Source of the DNA: Qipengyuania mesophila | Lineage (GTDB): Bacteria > Pseudomonadota > Alphaproteobacteria > Sphingomonadales > Sphingomonadaceae | DNA: 64,000 bases | Assembly (NCBI RefSeq): GCF_019711655.1 | Contig: NZ_JAIGNU010000003.1 | Span: forward strand, 1-64,000 | Direction of reading: 5' to 3' | Part shown: in pieces, positions 29,428 through 39,089 of the stretch | Numbering within the stretch: position 1 is the stretch's first letter | Layout: each line of letters starts with the position of its first letter | The notes under the pieces: generated by a model | What the model was told of the DNA's origin: nothing | The model's database searches: none | Seen by the model: the letters and a program-made list of their open reading frames with translations, nothing else | Made by a program: the position numbers and the translations under genes

Positions 29428-30075
29428 TCACGCAGTCGGCGGTTCGTCCTTCACCACCTCGTCCCGGTCATCGAGCGCCAAGCCATGCCGTAGCAGCATG
29501 GGGATCTGGGTGAAGGTAAAGAGGAAGCTCAGCGGCATGAACACCCAGAGCTTGGCCCACAACCAGTCCTCGAAGCCGAGCTGCGCGCGCAGAACCTCGT
29601 TGAGCGCGGCCAGCGCGAAGAAGAACAGGCCCCAATTGCGCGACAGCTTCAGCCAGCCGTCCTGGTCGACGCCTTCGAAGGCCGCCTCGAGCAGTACCTG
29701 AAGCAGCGCCTTGCCGCGCAGCCAGCCGCCCAGAAGCAGCGTGCCGAACAGCAGGTAGATCGCGGTCGGCTTGATCTGGATGAAGCGCTCGTCCTGCAAC
29801 CAGATCGTCAGCCCGCCGAAGCCAACGATCAGTGCGGTCGAGAGGATCAGCATCGGGCTGACATGGCCAAACTTGACCTTGCTGAAGACGAGCGCAGCGA
29901 CGGCCGCAATCATGAACGCGATCGTGCCGTAGATCACCGCGGCGATCTCGCCGAAGGTCGAGGTCTCGGGCGGCTGGTAGAACTTGTAGACGCCGAGGAA
30001 GACCAGCAGCGGGCCATAGTCGACGAGGATGTTGAGCCAACCCGATTTGGATTTCGGCTTGGTATCGTTGCTCAT
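29428..30075 (-). CDS. yciB: YciB/IspZ inner-membrane septation protein
   Basis: Multi-pass protein (215 aa) linked in E. coli to septation and envelope integrity. It shows 'SGWLNILVDYGPLLVFLGVYKF' at the N-terminus and 'DEVVKDEPPTA' at the C-terminus, with about five helices between. It overlaps the ftsY stop by one base and is last in the dapF-mtaB-ftsY-yciB operon. Confidence 0.9.
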   Translation of the reverse strand: MSNDTKPKSKSGWLNILVDYGPLLVFLGVYKFYQPPETSTFGEIAAVIYGTIAFMIAAVAALVFSKVKFGHVSPMLILSTALIVGFGGLTIWLQDERFIQIKPTAIYLLFGTLLLGGWLRGKALLQVLLEAAFEGVDQDGWLKLSRNWGLFFFALAALNEVLRAQLGFEDWLWAKLWVFMPLSFLFTFTQIPMLLRHGLALDDRDEVVKDEPPTA

Positions 30076-31001
30076 TACGCCACCCCCGCAATCACGCGTG
30101 CGACGAGGTCGGGGTCGAAGGGACGGAGGTCGTCGATCTTTTCGCCCACGCCGATCGCGTGGATCGGCAGGCCGTATTGTTCGGCCGCCTGCACCAGCAC
30201 ACCGCCGCGCGCCGTGCCGTCGAGCTTGGTCATCACGAGCCCGGTGACGCCGGCGACTTCCTTGAACACATCGATCTGGGCGAGCGCGTTCTGGCCGTTG
30301 GTGGCATCGAGCACCAGCACCACGTCGTGCGGCGCCTCGGGATTTAGGCGGCCGAGGACTTTCCGGATCTTGGCCAGCTCGTCCATCAGTTCGCGCTTGT
30401 TCTGCAGGCGTCCGGCGGTGTCGACGATCAGCACGTCGGTGCCGATCTCGGTCGCCTGCTTGACCGCGTCGAAGACGATACTTGCCGGGTCGCCGCCCTC
30501 GGGGCCGCGCACAATCGGCACGCCCACGCGGTCGGCCCAGGTCTGCAGCTGGCCGATCGCCGCGGCGCGGAAGGTGTCGCCCGCCGCCAGCATGACCGCG
30601 TAATCGTCTTCCTGGAAGAGGTGCGCGAGCTTGGCGATCGTAGTGGTCTTGCCGCTGCCGTTGACCCCGATCACCAGCAGCACCTGCGGGCGCGGGAAGG
30701 CGGTGATCTCGAGTGGCTTGGCCACCGGGCGCAGAATCGCGGCGATTTCCTCGGCCACGGCTTCCTTGAGTTCGCGCTCGGTGATCTCGAGCCCGAAGCG
30801 CTTGTCGCGCAGCTTCTCGCGAATGCGCGCGGCCGCACGCGGGCCGAGGTCCGACAGGATCAGAGCGTCCTCGACATCGTCGAGCGTCGCATCGTCGAGC
30901 TTGGCGGTCCCGACCACTTCGGTGAGATTGCTGGTCAGTTTCTCGGAGGTCTTGCGAAACCCTCCGAACAGCCGGTCGGTCCAGCTTTGCGTGTCACTCA
31001 T
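30075..31001 (-). CDS. ftsY: Signal recognition particle receptor FtsY
   Basis: GTPase receptor that docks SRP-ribosome complexes at the membrane. The 308-aa product is the NG core without the long acidic N-terminal domain of E. coli. The G motifs are visible: 'VNGSGKTTTIAKLA', 'DTFRAAA', 'DTAGRLQNK' and 'TKLDGTARGG'. It overlaps mtaB by 4 nt. Confidence 0.96.
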   Translation of the reverse strand: MSDTQSWTDRLFGGFRKTSEKLTSNLTEVVGTAKLDDATLDDVEDALILSDLGPRAAARIREKLRDKRFGLEITERELKEAVAEEIAAILRPVAKPLEITAFPRPQVLLVIGVNGSGKTTTIAKLAHLFQEDDYAVMLAAGDTFRAAAIGQLQTWADRVGVPIVRGPEGGDPASIVFDAVKQATEIGTDVLIVDTAGRLQNKRELMDELAKIRKVLGRLNPEAPHDVVLVLDATNGQNALAQIDVFKEVAGVTGLVMTKLDGTARGGVLVQAAEQYGLPIHAIGVGEKIDDLRPFDPDLVARVIAGVA

Positions 31002-32170
31002 TGCAGAAGGCCATTCTCGAATGCGGTCGGCGTCAGGGAGACGATGGTCCCCGCCGGCGTGCCCTGGGGCACGGCGATGCGGGCGAAGTGCGGCGTGTAG
31101 CCCGTCCCGTCGCGCTCGGCGAGGACGCTGTGCGGCTTATCGACGAGCGACGCCAGCCACTCGTCGCGCGTTTTCCGGGCGGCTTCGCGCAGTTCGGCGG
31201 CGCGCCGTTTGACCGTCTCGCGCTCGACCTGTGGCATCCGAGTGGCGGGCGTGCCGGGGCGGGGCGAATAGGGGAAGATGTGACCGTGAACGATGTTGAT
31301 CTCGCGGATGATCGCAAGGTTGGCCGCGTGGTGCTCTTCGGTTTCGGTGGGGAAACCGGCGATCAGGTCCGCTCCAACTGCCAGATCGGGGCGAAGGTCT
31401 ACGAGACGCGCTACGAGATCTTCCGCATCGCGCCGAAGGTGCCGTCGCCTCATGCGCTTCAGAATGAGGTCGTGGCCATGCTGAAGCGAGAGATGGAGGT
31501 GCGGCATAAGCCGCTCTTCGTGCGCGAAGAGCTCGAACAGGAGCGGGTCGATCTCGATCCCGTCGAGCGAGGACATCCGCAGGCGCCGGAGCTGCGGAAA
31601 GGTCTGGAGCACGGCGTGCACCAGCTCGCCCAGCGGCGGCCTGCCGGGCAGATCGTGACCCCAGGAGGTCACATCGACCCCCGTCAGCACCACTTCGGGT
31701 GCGCCATGGTCGAGATGGCGTTCGACTTCGGCGAGCACCTTGCGAACCGATTGCGAGCGGCTGCGGCCGCGTCCCTGCGGGATGACGCAGAAGGTGCAGG
31801 CATGGTCGCAGCCGTTCTGCACCGCGATGAAGGCGCGCGTGCGGTTCTGGGGAGCCGGAACCGCTGCAGGCACGTTCCACGCGCGTGCGTCGAGCTTGGC
31901 GGTATTGGCGACGAGACCGTCGACCTCGGGCATGGCGGCGAGCTGATCGCGCTCGATATCGGCGGCACATCCGGTCACGAGCAGGCGCGCGTCGGGATTG
32001 GCGCGGCGCGCGCGGCGGATCGCCTGACGCGTCTGGCGCACGGCTTCGCTGGTCACCGCGCAGCTGTTGACCACCACGAGGTCGCGCTCCTGCGCCAGCA
32101 TGGCGCGGATCTGCTCGCTTTCGGAAATATTGAGCCGGCAGCCGAGCGAGATCACCTGGGCCTCGCTCAC
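30998..32170 (-). CDS. mtaB: tRNA t6A37 methylthiotransferase MtaB
   Basis: Radical-SAM enzyme that makes ms2t6A at tRNA position 37. The 390-aa product has the N-terminal MTTase cysteines (in 'LGCRLN' and 'VNSCAVT', and 'GCAAD'), the radical SAM cluster 'NGCDHACTFCVIPQGRGRSRS' (C-x3-C-x2-C) and a C-terminal TRAM-like segment. It overlaps dapF and ftsY by 4 nt each. Confidence 0.93.
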   Translation of the reverse strand: MSEAQVISLGCRLNISESEQIRAMLAQERDLVVVNSCAVTSEAVRQTRQAIRRARRANPDARLLVTGCAADIERDQLAAMPEVDGLVANTAKLDARAWNVPAAVPAPQNRTRAFIAVQNGCDHACTFCVIPQGRGRSRSQSVRKVLAEVERHLDHGAPEVVLTGVDVTSWGHDLPGRPPLGELVHAVLQTFPQLRRLRMSSLDGIEIDPLLFELFAHEERLMPHLHLSLQHGHDLILKRMRRRHLRRDAEDLVARLVDLRPDLAVGADLIAGFPTETEEHHAANLAIIREINIVHGHIFPYSPRPGTPATRMPQVERETVKRRAAELREAARKTRDEWLASLVDKPHSVLAERDGTGYTPHFARIAVPQGTPAGTIVSLTPTAFENGLLQ

Positions 32171-32976
32171 GCGAAATCGCTCCAGTCGAAACTACCGCGA
32201 TAGCTCTCGGTCGCGGGGCCGGTCATCGTGATACGGTTGTCTTCGCCCCAGCCGATGGTGAGGTCGCCGCCCGGCAGGGTGACGCGCACCTCGCGCTCGA
32301 CCAGTCCGCGACGCATGGCATGCACTGCGGTGGCGCAGGCCCCGGTGCCGCAAGCACGCGTCAGACCGGCGCCGCGCTCCCACACGCGCAGGCGGATATG
32401 CGTGCGGCTTTCGATCGTGGCGACATTCACGTTCACGCGCTCGGGAAAGAGCGCGTCGTTCTCGATCTCCGGCCCCAACGTTTCGAGCGGCACGGCATCG
32501 GTGTCGGGGACGAAAAAGATGACATGCGGATTGCCGACATTGACGGCGCCCGGCTGATCGAGCCCGTCCCAGCCGACCGGCATGGCGGCTGTGTCCATGC
32601 CGTAGGCGAGGGGGATGGCGTCCCAGTCGAAGCGCGGCTCGCCCATGTCGACGCTGGCACCGTCGTTCGCCGGTTCGACGCGGATCGTGCCGCCCGCGGT
32701 CTCGACGTCCGCGGGGGAACCATGCAGGAGAGCGACGGCGCGGCTGGCATTGCCGCAGGCGCCCACTTCGCCACCATCGTGATTGAAGATCCGCATGCGG
32801 AAATCGGCGGTATCGCTAGGCTCGAGCACGATCAGCTGGTCGCAGCCGATCCCGGTGCGCCGGTCGGCCAGAGCCCGGGCAATATCCTGATCGATCGCGG
32901 GCAATTCGCGCGCGCGCGCGTCGAGCACGACGAAGTCGTTGCCCAATCCATGCATCTTGGTGAAATCGACGCGCAT
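32167..32976 (-). CDS. dapF: Diaminopimelate epimerase
   Basis: Converts LL- to meso-diaminopimelate for lysine and peptidoglycan. The 269-aa product starts 'MRVDFTKMHGLGNDFVV', with the two active cysteines in 'VGACGNASRAVA' and 'TRACGTGACATAV'. The ATG at 32976 is the normal start; the frame extends 7 codons further. First gene of the four-gene minus-strand operon. Confidence 0.95.
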   Translation of the reverse strand: MRVDFTKMHGLGNDFVVLDARARELPAIDQDIARALADRRTGIGCDQLIVLEPSDTADFRMRIFNHDGGEVGACGNASRAVALLHGSPADVETAGGTIRVEPANDGASVDMGEPRFDWDAIPLAYGMDTAAMPVGWDGLDQPGAVNVGNPHVIFFVPDTDAVPLETLGPEIENDALFPERVNVNVATIESRTHIRLRVWERGAGLTRACGTGACATAVHAMRRGLVEREVRVTLPGGDLTIGWGEDNRITMTGPATESYRGSFDWSDFA

Positions 32977-33023
32977 TGCGCCGCCGCATCTATGCACTCG
33001 CCGGCGCAGCGTCCAGTGCTGTG

Positions 33024-34715
33024 TCAGCCGGCGCGCTTGCCCCCGCCGTGGCGATTGTCATGCGCGGTGAAATCCACCTCGGTGACGTTGTTGAGCTTGT
33101 CCTTGGCCAGCAGGTTCTGCCGAGCCAGGCGTTCGAGCACGAGTTCGGCGGGTTCGGGGCGGCCATAGTGATACCCCTGGCCCTTCATCTTGCCCATCCG
33201 CTTGAGCGTTTCGAGCACGAGTTCGTTCTCGATGCCTTCGGCGGTCACCGGCAGGTTCAGGCCGTCGCTCATCGTGAGGATCGCATCGACCAGCTTCGCG
33301 CCGTGCTCTTCCTGCTTGAGTTCCGCGATGAAGGCGCGATCGATCTTGAGGCGGTCGAAGGGCAGGCTGCGCAGCTGCGACAGGCTCGAATATCCGGTCC
33401 CGAAATCGTCGAGGCTGACGCGAACGCCCTGATTGCGCAGGCTGCTGATCATCGTGCGGACCATGCCGACGTTCTCGTGCAGGCAGCTTTCGGTGATCTC
33501 GATATCGAGCCGGTTAGCCGGGAAGTTGTGGCGTACCAGCAGCTTGAGCAGCTTCTGGGCGAACCACGGGTCGCGCATCTGGATCGGGGAGATATTCACC
33601 GACAGGCTGAGATCCGAATCCCACTGCTTCGCATCCTCGAAAGCCTGAGCGATCAAGGCTTCGCTCATTTCGCTGATGACGCCGATCTCTTCGGCGATGG
33701 GGATGAAGATGTCGGGGCCGACCACGCCCATTTCGGGCGATTCCCAGCGGGCGAGCATTTCGAAGCCGACGAGTTCGCCGGTTTCGATGTCGATCTGCTG
33801 TTCGTAATAGGGGCGGAACTCGCCCGCCGCGATGCCGCGACGGATGCCCGCCTCGAGCTCGTTGCGGAAGCGCAGTTCGTTCTCCATCTGCGGCTCGAAC
33901 CAGTAGAAGCGGTTCTTGCCCTGCTTCTTGGCGTGATACATGGCGATATCCGCCTTGTGCATCAGCTTTTGCGCCGAGGCCGTGCCGTCGCGCATGTCGT
34001 CCATCTGCGTGCTCGAGGCGATGCCGATCGACATGGTCACATCGACCGGCGTCTCGGCATATTCGACCGGACGCGCGACGTGCTCGATCATCCGCGCGGC
34101 AAGCTGGTCGACCCGGTCGGGGACCTGCGGGTGATAGGGCACGACGCAGACGAATTCGTCGCCGCCGAGCCGCGCCAGGATGCCGCCGTCAGGCAGCAGG
34201 CGCTGGATCCGCGCAGACGTGACGCGCAGCACTTCATCGCCAGCCTGGTGGCCGTGCAAGTCGTTGACCTGCTTGAAATTGTCGAGGTCGACGGCAATCG
34301 CCGCCAGCGCCTGCTCGCGGCGTTCGAGATCGACCAGCAGATCGCCCAGCGCGGCGGTGAAGCTGCGGCGGTTGTGGCAACCGGTCAGGTGGTCGATATC
34401 TGCCAGTCGGCGCGCTTCGGCCTCCGACGCACGGCGCGTGACGAGTTCCTCGCTCAGCGCCTTGTAGCGATGCCAGCCGAGCAGGATCAGCGCGATGTTG
34501 AGGAGCAGGGCATTGGTGAGCGCGGCATCGGGCGAGGCACCCTCGCCGTTCCATGCCTTGAGGAGGTTGGGCAGCACGACTCCGGCCGTGCCCACGAACA
34601 GGATGATCGCGGCAAAGGCGATCCCCAGCGTGGTGATATCCCGTTCGCGGCGCCCGACCTTGCGGTTCGGGCGGTCGGTTCGGCGTCGGTGGGTCTTGGC
34701 ACTGTTCGCGGTCAA
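33024..34715 (-). CDS. GGDEF-EAL cyclic-di-GMP protein, membrane bound
   Basis: Dual-domain c-di-GMP enzyme of 563 aa. Two N-terminal helices (about 28-52 and 65-85) are followed by GGDEF ('ILARLGGDEFVCVV') and EAL domains. The EAL motif reads EML ('VGFEMLARWE'). The other PDE residues are present: 'VNISPIQ', 'DIEITES', 'SLDDFGTGYSS', 'KIDRAFI', 'AEGIEN' and 'GQGYHYGRP'. The RxxD product-inhibition site is not in its usual place. Phosphodiesterase activity is likely; cyclase activity is possible. Confidence 0.9.
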   Translation of the reverse strand: MTANSAKTHRRRTDRPNRKVGRRERDITTLGIAFAAIILFVGTAGVVLPNLLKAWNGEGASPDAALTNALLLNIALILLGWHRYKALSEELVTRRASEAEARRLADIDHLTGCHNRRSFTAALGDLLVDLERREQALAAIAVDLDNFKQVNDLHGHQAGDEVLRVTSARIQRLLPDGGILARLGGDEFVCVVPYHPQVPDRVDQLAARMIEHVARPVEYAETPVDVTMSIGIASSTQMDDMRDGTASAQKLMHKADIAMYHAKKQGKNRFYWFEPQMENELRFRNELEAGIRRGIAAGEFRPYYEQQIDIETGELVGFEMLARWESPEMGVVGPDIFIPIAEEIGVISEMSEALIAQAFEDAKQWDSDLSLSVNISPIQMRDPWFAQKLLKLLVRHNFPANRLDIEITESCLHENVGMVRTMISSLRNQGVRVSLDDFGTGYSSLSQLRSLPFDRLKIDRAFIAELKQEEHGAKLVDAILTMSDGLNLPVTAEGIENELVLETLKRMGKMKGQGYHYGRPEPAELVLERLARQNLLAKDKLNNVTEVDFTAHDNRHGGGKRAG

Positions 34716-34862
34716 TCCCGCCCCCTGGGTTGCTCGTTGCGCATTTGGCTTAGGCCGCGACGCCTAAAAACAGGTTAACTGCGGGTCCCTTGGGGTGGTC
34801 AGTGCGATGGGTAGCGGCTAGGCGCGCACCATCCTGGGCTGCTTGACGGAGAAAGTTCCCCG

Positions 34863-35270
34863 ATGCGTTACTGGCTGATGAAATCCGAACCCTTCAAATA
34901 CAGCTGGGACGATCTCGTCGCCGAAGGGGAGGGGACCTGGGACGGGGTGCGCAACCACCGCGCGAAGAACAATCTCGCCGCGATGGAGGTTGGCGACCAG
35001 GCCTTCTTCTACCATTCGCGCGAGGGGCTCGAGATCGTCGGGATCTGTGAGGTGAGCGTAGCGGGGATCACCGACCCGACCGACCCCGAAGGCAAGTGGG
35101 CGGCCGTCAAGGTCAAGCCCAAGACCAAGGTGCCGCATCCGGTCACGCTGAAGCAGATCAAGGCCGAACCCAAGCTGGCCGACTGCGAACTGGTCAAGCT
35201 GTCGCGCCTGTCGGTGGCCGAGATCAAGCCCGACGAGTGGTCGCTGATCTGCTCGATGGCGGGCATCTGA
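34863..35270 (+). CDS. EVE domain protein
   Basis: PUA-like EVE fold, 135 aa, known in other proteins to bind modified bases in DNA or RNA. It starts 'MRYWLMKSEPFKYSWDDL' and has 'WDGVRNHRAKNNL' and 'FFYHS', which line the base pocket in the family. It stands alone between the GGDEF gene and csbD, with no restriction partner next to it. Confidence 0.88.
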   Translation: MRYWLMKSEPFKYSWDDLVAEGEGTWDGVRNHRAKNNLAAMEVGDQAFFYHSREGLEIVGICEVSVAGITDPTDPEGKWAAVKVKPKTKVPHPVTLKQIKAEPKLADCELVKLSRLSVAEIKPDEWSLICSMAGI

Positions 35271-35386
35271 GCTTCGTCGCAAGCCGCCCTCGCTTGATCG
35301 CTATCGCCGGAACATAGTCGCGCAGCGGTCGGTTATGTCCCTGTAACCACGCAATAATCTGCGTGTTCAAGAAGAGGAGACGTCCG

Positions 35387-35569
35387 ATGGGCGAACTGAC
35401 CGAAAAGATCAAAGGCAATGCCAACGAAGCAGCTGGCAACACCAAGCAGGCGGTCGGCGACATGACCGACAACGAGCGCCTCGAGCGCGAAGGCGAGCGC
35501 CAGGAGCGCAAGGGCGAAGCCCAGCAGCTCAAGGGCGAAATCGAAGGTGCGCTCGGCAACGACATCTGA
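35387..35569 (+). CDS. CsbD family stress protein
   Basis: A 60-residue hydrophilic helical protein with 'EKIKGNANEAAGNTKQAVGD' and Glu/Arg/Lys-rich repeats, typical of CsbD/YjbJ proteins induced by general stress. ATG 35387 is chosen because GAGGAG lies upstream. It is followed by a terminator. Confidence 0.85.
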   Translation: MGELTEKIKGNANEAAGNTKQAVGDMTDNERLEREGERQERKGEAQQLKGEIEGALGNDI

Positions 35570-35598
35570 CGCCAGCAGGACGCTGGCAACAGCGAGGA

Positions 35599-35628
35599 AG
35601 GGCCGTCTCTCTTGCAGGAGGCGGCCCT
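35599..35628 (+). terminator. Terminator between csbD and the convergent ThDP enzyme
   Basis: AGGGCCG pairs with CGGCCCT around a 16-nt loop, followed by TTTCTCTT. It sits between convergent genes and may serve both directions. Confidence 0.6.
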
Positions 35629-35641
35629 TTCTCTTGCAATG

Positions 35642-37309
35642 CTATCGGTCGCGCAGCCCGCTGACGCTGGCACCGCTCGCGGCGAGTTGCTCGATATCGA
35701 TGGTGCAGTGGATCAGGCGCAGACCGCTGCGGTCCCGCGCCTCAACCAGCGCTTCCTCGAATTGCTCGTTGGTCGCCGCCCGCGCCGACCATCCGCCGAA
35801 AGCCGCAGCCAGCGCGGCGAAATCGGGATTGGCCAGTCGGGTCGCGCTGACCCGCTCCTCGCCCGGGAATTCGCGTTCCTGGTGCATGCGGATCGTCCCG
35901 TAGGCGGAATTGTCGACCACGATCACGATCAGGTCGGCACCGTGCTGGACGGCGGTCGCCAGTTCCTGCCCGTTCATCAGGAAATCGCCGTCGCCGGCCA
36001 CCGCGACTACCGTACGTTCCGGGTGGCGCAGAGCCGCCGCGACTGCCGCGGGTACGCCATAGCCCATCGCGCCGCAGGTCGGGGCGAGCTGGGTTGGATG
36101 GCCCTCATAACGCCAGTAGCGGTGCCACCAGCCGGAGAAATTGCCGGCGCCGTTGCAGATGATCGTGTCGCCGGGCAGCGTGTCGCGCATGAATTGCACG
36201 ACCTGCCCCATGTCGAGCGCATGGCCGTTGGGATGCGCGGTGGCCCAGATCTGCCATTCGGCATGCGCTTCCTGACCCGCATCGAAATCGAGAACCTCGT
36301 CATCGTCCCACAGCGCCGCGCTCTCGGCGAACTCGTCCATGCTCGCGCAGATCGCGAGATCGGCGGGGTAGACGCGGTTGAGTTCGTCGGGGTCGGGATG
36401 GATGTGGACCAGCTTGCGCTCGGGCGCGGACAGCGGCGGGACGGTGTAGCCGTCGGTGGTCGCTTCCCCCAGCCTTGCGCCCACCGCCAGGATCAGGTCG
36501 GCCTGCTTTACCCGCTCGACCAGCTTGGAATTGGGGCCGTAGCCCAGGTTCCCGGCGTAGACCTTGCTTGAACTTGCAATTGCGTCCTGCCGCCGGAAGG
36601 CGGTGGCGACGGGGATGCCGAGCCGTTCGGCGAAGAGCTGGAAATGTGCGCGGGCCTTGGCGTTCCATCCGGCGCCGCCGATGATCGCGATCGGCGCGGC
36701 GGCGTCGGCGATCAGCGCCATCATCGCCTGCATCGCATCGGGGCAGGGCGCCTGCGCGGGTCGTTCGACGCGCGGGCGCGGGATGGCGGCGGTCGCACGG
36801 CTGAGCATGTCTTCGGGCAGTGCGAGCACGACCGGGCCGGGGCGGCCCGAGATCGCGGTGGCATAGGCGCGTGCGACATATTCGGGGATGCGGTCGGCCG
36901 AATCGATCCGCGCGGCCCATTTGGCGATCGGGCCGAAGAAGGCGGCAAAGTCGACCTCCTGGAAACCTTCGCGGTCGCGCATCTCGCTGTCGACGTCGCC
37001 GACGAAGAGGATCATCGGCTGCGAATCCTGCATCGCGACATGCACGCCGATGCTGGCATTGGTCGCGCCGGGCCCGCGGGTGACGAAAGCCACGCCCGGC
37101 CGCCCGGTCATCGCCCCGTCGGCGCAGGCCATGAAGCCGACGCCGCCTTCCTGCCGGCAGGTCACTACCTCGATCGTGTCCTGTTGCGCCAGGCCGTCGA
37201 GCACCTGCAGGAAGCTTTCGCCGGGAACGGTGAAGATACGGTCGCAGCCCTGTTCGATCAGGCAGTCGACGAGGAGTTGGGCGGCTTGGGGCGTGTCGGG
37301 CGCTGTCAT
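35642..37309 (-). CDS. Thiamine-diphosphate enzyme, acetolactate synthase-like
   Basis: Three-domain ThDP enzyme of 555 aa. The N-terminal Pyr domain has 'GCDRIFTVPGESFLQVLDGL' with the activating Glu in 'VTCRQEGGVGFMA'; a central Rossmann domain follows; the C-terminal PP domain has 'VAVAGDGDFLMNGQELATAV' and 'NSAYGTI' (GDG-N motif). The genuine IlvB is usually beside ilvN, which is absent here, so this is likely a decarboxylase or acyl-transferring relative of unknown substrate. Confidence 0.85.
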   Translation of the reverse strand: MTAPDTPQAAQLLVDCLIEQGCDRIFTVPGESFLQVLDGLAQQDTIEVVTCRQEGGVGFMACADGAMTGRPGVAFVTRGPGATNASIGVHVAMQDSQPMILFVGDVDSEMRDREGFQEVDFAAFFGPIAKWAARIDSADRIPEYVARAYATAISGRPGPVVLALPEDMLSRATAAIPRPRVERPAQAPCPDAMQAMMALIADAAAPIAIIGGAGWNAKARAHFQLFAERLGIPVATAFRRQDAIASSSKVYAGNLGYGPNSKLVERVKQADLILAVGARLGEATTDGYTVPPLSAPERKLVHIHPDPDELNRVYPADLAICASMDEFAESAALWDDDEVLDFDAGQEAHAEWQIWATAHPNGHALDMGQVVQFMRDTLPGDTIICNGAGNFSGWWHRYWRYEGHPTQLAPTCGAMGYGVPAAVAAALRHPERTVVAVAGDGDFLMNGQELATAVQHGADLIVIVVDNSAYGTIRMHQEREFPGEERVSATRLANPDFAALAAAFGGWSARAATNEQFEEALVEARDRSGLRLIHCTIDIEQLAASGASVSGLRDR

Positions 37310-37415
37310 GAGCGGCGGTTAGCCCGGCTGAACGGGTCGTGCAATCCGTCCCAATCGGGGACAGGCCATTTGGGTGAGGATAGCCAAAGGTTAAAAAAGC
37401 GTTAACGTGGCTGTC

Positions 37416-37634
37416 ATGAGACGCGCCCTGGTCCTGACCAACGAATCCGCCCGGCACTGGTTTCGCGCCAGCCTGCCCCAGCGCCGCAGTGCTTTCGCAG
37501 ACCTTCCGGCGACCAAGGCGGCGGACTGGCCCGCGGGCGCGGCGTTCGACTGGCGCCTGACCGCCGCCGACGTGCGCGGCGTGGCGACGACCTATTTCGC
37601 GACGCTGGCGGCGGTTCTCGCCTTCATCATCTAG
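37416..37634 (+). CDS. Small protein with C-terminal membrane helix
   Basis: Unknown 72-aa ORF in a gap between the ThDP enzyme and the MFS transporter. It has an Arg-rich N-terminus, a 'WPAGAAFDWRLTAADVRG' middle and a hydrophobic C-terminal helix ('TTYFATLAAVLAFII'). It is convergent to the MFS gene with 3 bp between stops. Codon use fits the neighbours, so I keep it with modest confidence. Confidence 0.5.
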   Translation: MRRALVLTNESARHWFRASLPQRRSAFADLPATKAADWPAGAAFDWRLTAADVRGVATTYFATLAAVLAFII

Positions 37635-37637
37635 CGC

Positions 37638-38975
37638 TCACGCCCCGGCGGCGGCGGCGAGATCCGCAGCGGCGTTCTCGGCGACGATCAGGCGGCGCGC
37701 GAGCCAGGCCGAGAACAGGCACATGGCGGCACAGAGCAGCAGCTGTTCGGTGATCGGCACGCCCGCCGCGCTCAGCGCCATCGCAGCCAGCGATCCGCCC
37801 ACCATGGCACCCGAATTGACGATATTGTTCGCCGCGATCGTGCGCGAGGCCTTGTCCGGAGAGACCCGCGTGGTGAGGAAGGCGTAGAGCGGCACGACGA
37901 ACATGCCGCCCGATACCGAAATGCCCAGCAGGCACAGCAGCAGCACCGCCGCCATCGGCCAGGCGATGAATTCGCTGACGCTCAGCAGGCTGGCCGGCTG
38001 GTCGGCCTCCCACAGCTTGGCGACCATGTAGAAGGCGACCACGAACAGCCCCATGACGATCACCGAAATCGGCGAATAGCGCGCCGAGACGCGCCCCTTT
38101 AGCAACGCGTTGACCGCCACCGAGCCGATCGCCACGCCGATCGAGAAAACCACCAGGAACAGGCTCGCGACCTCGGGGCTGGCCATGATCGTGTTCTTGG
38201 CCAGCGGCGGGAACTGGATGAACAGCACCGCGCCGATGGTCCAGAAGAAGCTGATCGCGAGGATGGCGTAGTAGACCTCCGCATTGTGCATCGTGTCGCG
38301 CACCAGCTTCACCGAAGCGCGCAGGATGTGCCAGTCGAGCTTTTCCGGTCCGCCGAGCGGCGGCGCGGGCGGCACCTGGCGGCTGACGAGATAGCCGATG
38401 CAGGCGGTCACCAGGATGCCCACGGTGGCCCATCCGGTGTGCTGCACCGCCAGCGGCCCGGCGAGGATCGTGCCCGCGAGGATGGCGATATAGGTCCCGG
38501 CCTCGACCCAGCCGGTGCCGGCGAGCACCTCGTCCTTCTCGAGATGCTGCGGCAGGATGGCGTATTTGATCGGCCCGAAGAAGGTCGAATGGACCCCCAT
38601 CGCGAAGAGCGCTGCGAGCAGCAGCGGGATCGCGAAGGCGTGGACGGCCACGCCCTTCCATGCCAGCGTCAGCCCCACCGCGCCAATGGCCATGATCCCG
38701 ATCTCGCACAGCTTGATGATGCGGATGATCTTCGCCTTGTCGCGCATGTCGGCGAGCTGGCCCGCCAGCGCGGAGAGAATGAAGAAGGGCAGGATGAACA
38801 GGCCCGAGGCGAGGCCGCTGAACGCTGCCTCCGTGCTCTCGTCATTGTAGACCGCGTAGACCACGAACAGGACCATGGTGGTCTTGTAGAGATTGTCGTT
38901 GAACGCGTTGAACAGCTGCGTGACGAACAGCGGCAGGAACCGCCTGGTGCGCAGCAAGTGCATCGATGTAAGCAT
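37638..38975 (-). CDS. MFS transporter, LplT-like (lysophospholipid flippase type)
   Basis: A 445-aa, 12-helix major facilitator. The start 'RRFLPLFVTQLFNAFNDNLYKT' and the 'FFGPIKYAILPQHLEKDEVLAGTGWVEAGT' region resemble LplT and the MFS half of Aas-type proteins, which return lysophospholipids to the cytoplasm for reacylation. No acyltransferase domain is fused. Divergent from pgsA with 114 bp between. Confidence 0.8.
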   Translation of the reverse strand: MLTSMHLLRTRRFLPLFVTQLFNAFNDNLYKTTMVLFVVYAVYNDESTEAAFSGLASGLFILPFFILSALAGQLADMRDKAKIIRIIKLCEIGIMAIGAVGLTLAWKGVAVHAFAIPLLLAALFAMGVHSTFFGPIKYAILPQHLEKDEVLAGTGWVEAGTYIAILAGTILAGPLAVQHTGWATVGILVTACIGYLVSRQVPPAPPLGGPEKLDWHILRASVKLVRDTMHNAEVYYAILAISFFWTIGAVLFIQFPPLAKNTIMASPEVASLFLVVFSIGVAIGSVAVNALLKGRVSARYSPISVIVMGLFVVAFYMVAKLWEADQPASLLSVSEFIAWPMAAVLLLCLLGISVSGGMFVVPLYAFLTTRVSPDKASRTIAANNIVNSGAMVGGSLAAMALSAAGVPITEQLLLCAAMCLFSAWLARRLIVAENAAADLAAAAGA

Positions 38976-39089
38976 GACCCCCCGGGCAGAAACCCATTCT
39001 CGCGGCCGAGTCTAATGCCATCGCCATGGCGGACAAGGGCAATCGGCGGCTTTTGCGACGGGGCGATTGTCGCTAGGCATGCGGCCAGC